Part shown: positions 62,686 to 64,000 of the stretch, piece by piece
Layout of the letters: every line of letters begins with the position of its first letter
How positions within the stretch are numbered: the stretch's first letter is position 1
Source: Arenibacter algicola
Lineage (GTDB): Bacteria > Bacteroidota > Bacteroidia > Flavobacteriales > Flavobacteriaceae
Assembly: GCF_000733925.1 (NCBI RefSeq)
Contig: NZ_JPOO01000001.1
Span: 1,674,001-1,738,000 of the forward strand
Reading direction: 5' to 3'
DNA: 64,000 nucleotides
The notes under the pieces: generated by a model
What the model was told of the DNA's origin: nothing
The model's input: the letters and a program-made list of their open reading frames with translations, nothing else
Database searches by the model: none
Translations under genes and position numbers: made by a program

Positions 62686-64000
62686 ATGGAGTTGGACTTG
62701 TTTTTGGGGAGATTTCACCCCGTGGTTGTACACTTGCCCATCGGGTTTATTGTGTTGGCTGTAATTATTGAAAGCATTGGTCTATTTAAGAAAGATAGGC
62801 AGATATACAACCGGATTGTTCAATATGCTCTAATAGCAGTTATAGTGTCCAGTCTTATTACGGTTACTACCGGACTCCTTTTGTCCCAGGGAGGGGAATA
62901 CAATGCGGAAACACTTAGTCAGCACAAATGGCTGGGAATCGGGGTGGTGGTATATTCTATTTTGGCATTGGTCCTTAAAAGGAAAATACCTAACTACGAT
63001 CGAAAGCATTCCATGATAATATCTTCGGTATTTATAATCCTTGTTGGACTAACAGGGCATCAGGGCGGTGTGCTTACTCATGGTGAAGAATACCTTCTTA
63101 CCTATGCCCCGGATGCCATAAAGAATATGGCAGGATTTGAAATTGCGGATTCGAAAAAAGGAATCCAACTAAAAAATCAAGATTCAATTCTAATTTATAA
63201 GGATATTGTTCAACCTATGTTCGTCCAAAAGTGCACGTCTTGTCATAATAATGATAAACAAAAAGGGGGGCTTAATCTCTTGGGATATAAGGACTTATTC
63301 ACTGAAGCAGAAAGTGGATATCCAATTGTACAAGGGATTTTGGAAGAAAGTGAATTATTTCGGCGTATAAGTTTACCATTGAATAACAAAAAATTTATGC
63401 CTCCAAAGGGTAAGCCTTTAAGTTATAGTGAAATAAAAATTCTTGAATATTGGATAAATACAGGAGCGGATAGCTTGGCAGTGTTCGACCATAAAAATAT
63501 GACAACAGAATTGTTGCAACTCATGATCAGGGATTATAATTTGGACTACAATCCCAGGCCCTATATAGAAACTATTGTAGTCGAGGAGGTTGATCAACAA
63601 AAAGTGGCGTTATTGACCGAAAATGGATTTTCGGTCAATAGGTTAGGAGAAGATAATTTTTTATTGGATGTAAGTTACGACCAATCAATTATAGGTGAGA
63701 AACAAATTGAATTATTGAAACAAATTGGTGAAAATATTACATTTTTAAACCTATCCAATTGCAGACTGACTGACGATATGCTTGCAAATTTACCGGAATT
63801 AAGCCATCTAACCAAAATTGATTTACATTCAAATCCAATCTCCGATAATGCAATTCAGCAATTACAAAAGTATATGCATTTAGAAGTGATCAACCTTTAC
63901 GACACGGAGGTTTCCGACCAGGGCTTAAAATTATTATTGAACATTGAATCTTTACAAAGGTTGTATTTATGGAAAACTAAGGTAACCCAACAGATGATTG
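62686..64000 (+). CDS. Membrane haem-c protein with leucine-rich repeats (runs off window)
   Basis: The frame opens at ATG 62686, 11 bp after the DUF1501 stop, and is open to the right edge (438 codons seen). Domains: DUF2231-like membrane module with four helices (FHPVVVHLPIGFIVLAVIIE, VGLTGHQGGVLTHGEEYL), planctomycete-type cytochrome c domain with CTSCH (Cys183, Cys186, His187) and NDKQKGGLNLLGYKDLF, and from about residue 340 leucine-rich repeats (FLNLSNCRLTDDMLANLPEL, LTKIDLHSNPISDNAIQQLQ, LEVINLYDTEVSDQGLKLLL). It is the membrane electron-transfer and docking candidate of the locus. Confidence 0.85.
   Translation, partial: MELDLFLGRFHPVVVHLPIGFIVLAVIIESIGLFKKDRQIYNRIVQYALIAVIVSSLITVTTGLLLSQGGEYNAETLSQHKWLGIGVVVYSILALVLKRKIPNYDRKHSMIISSVFIILVGLTGHQGGVLTHGEEYLLTYAPDAIKNMAGFEIADSKKGIQLKNQDSILIYKDIVQPMFVQKCTSCHNNDKQKGGLNLLGYKDLFTEAESGYPIVQGILEESELFRRISLPLNNKKFMPPKGKPLSYSEIKILEYWINTGADSLAVFDHKNMTTELLQLMIRDYNLDYNPRPYIETIVVEEVDQQKVALLTENGFSVNRLGEDNFLLDVSYDQSIIGEKQIELLKQIGENITFLNLSNCRLTDDMLANLPELSHLTKIDLHSNPISDNAIQQLQKYMHLEVINLYDTEVSDQGLKLLLNIESLQRLYLWKTKVTQQMI

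Noticed and set aside
1..64000. tRNA or rRNA genes
   Set aside because: No cloverleaf with T-loop and anticodon features or rRNA core sequence was noticed; a covariance search was not possible here.

Overview
The window is AT-rich chromosomal DNA from a member of the Bacteroidota, most probably a marine Flavobacteriaceae. The evidence is two SusC/SusD pairs, a one-protein hybrid two-component regulator, an ECF sigma/FecR system, a type IX secretion sorting tail, weak Shine-Dalgarno sequences, and dispersed CTCGAGCGGAGTCGAGA-type palindromes. No rRNA, tRNA or CRISPR array was seen.

Layout. (1) 1-700: end of an APC permease and a decayed tyrosine recombinase. (2) 1119-12999: a fructan/sucrose utilisation locus (fructose-sensor-like hybrid regulator, sugar porter, GH32, SusC, SusD, fructokinase) resembling the Bacteroides thetaiotaomicron levan locus. 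(3) 13275-16128: an HxlR regulator divergent from a DoxX-like gene across three 18-bp operator-like repeats, a lipoprotein alpha/beta hydrolase, and MiaE. (4) 16273-32794, all on the minus strand: a defence island. It holds an ATPase-HNH-McrB-McrC-zinc ribbon operon and a type I restriction locus (HsdR, RhuM-Fic, four-helix bundle, HsdM, HsdS) whose hsdS is split by an IS3-family element. (5) 33468-38000: TPR protein, secreted purple-acid-phosphatase-like enzyme, di-haem peroxidase. (6) 38028-42180: a dense repeat field containing a small GIY-YIG nuclease gene bracketed by inverted palindromes, an IS110-family element, and a folded inverted repeat. (7) 42250-45018: a GH78 alpha-L-rhamnosidase. 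(8) 45338-64000: an ECF sigma gene divergent from a fecR gene split by a second copy of the same IS3 element. These are followed by STN-domain SusC, SusD and five proteins of the haem-c/DUF1549-DUF1553 and DUF1501 families better known from Planctomycetes; the last runs off the window.

How the parts work together. In the fructan locus, GH32 releases fructose, SusCD imports oligosaccharide, the porter and kinase take fructose into the cell, and the hybrid sensor is expected to respond to periplasmic fructose. In the second SusCD locus, an outer-membrane signal would pass from the STN domain to FecR and then to the ECF sigma factor, but FecR is broken here. Both IS3 insertions have exact 3-bp target duplications (TCC and ATT), and removing the element with one duplication copy restores a full reading frame, so both lesions look recent. 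The observations most worth pursuing are the GIY-YIG/palindrome element with its gene-less relatives, the haem/DUF1501 SusCD locus, and the compact ATPase-HNH-McrBC operon.
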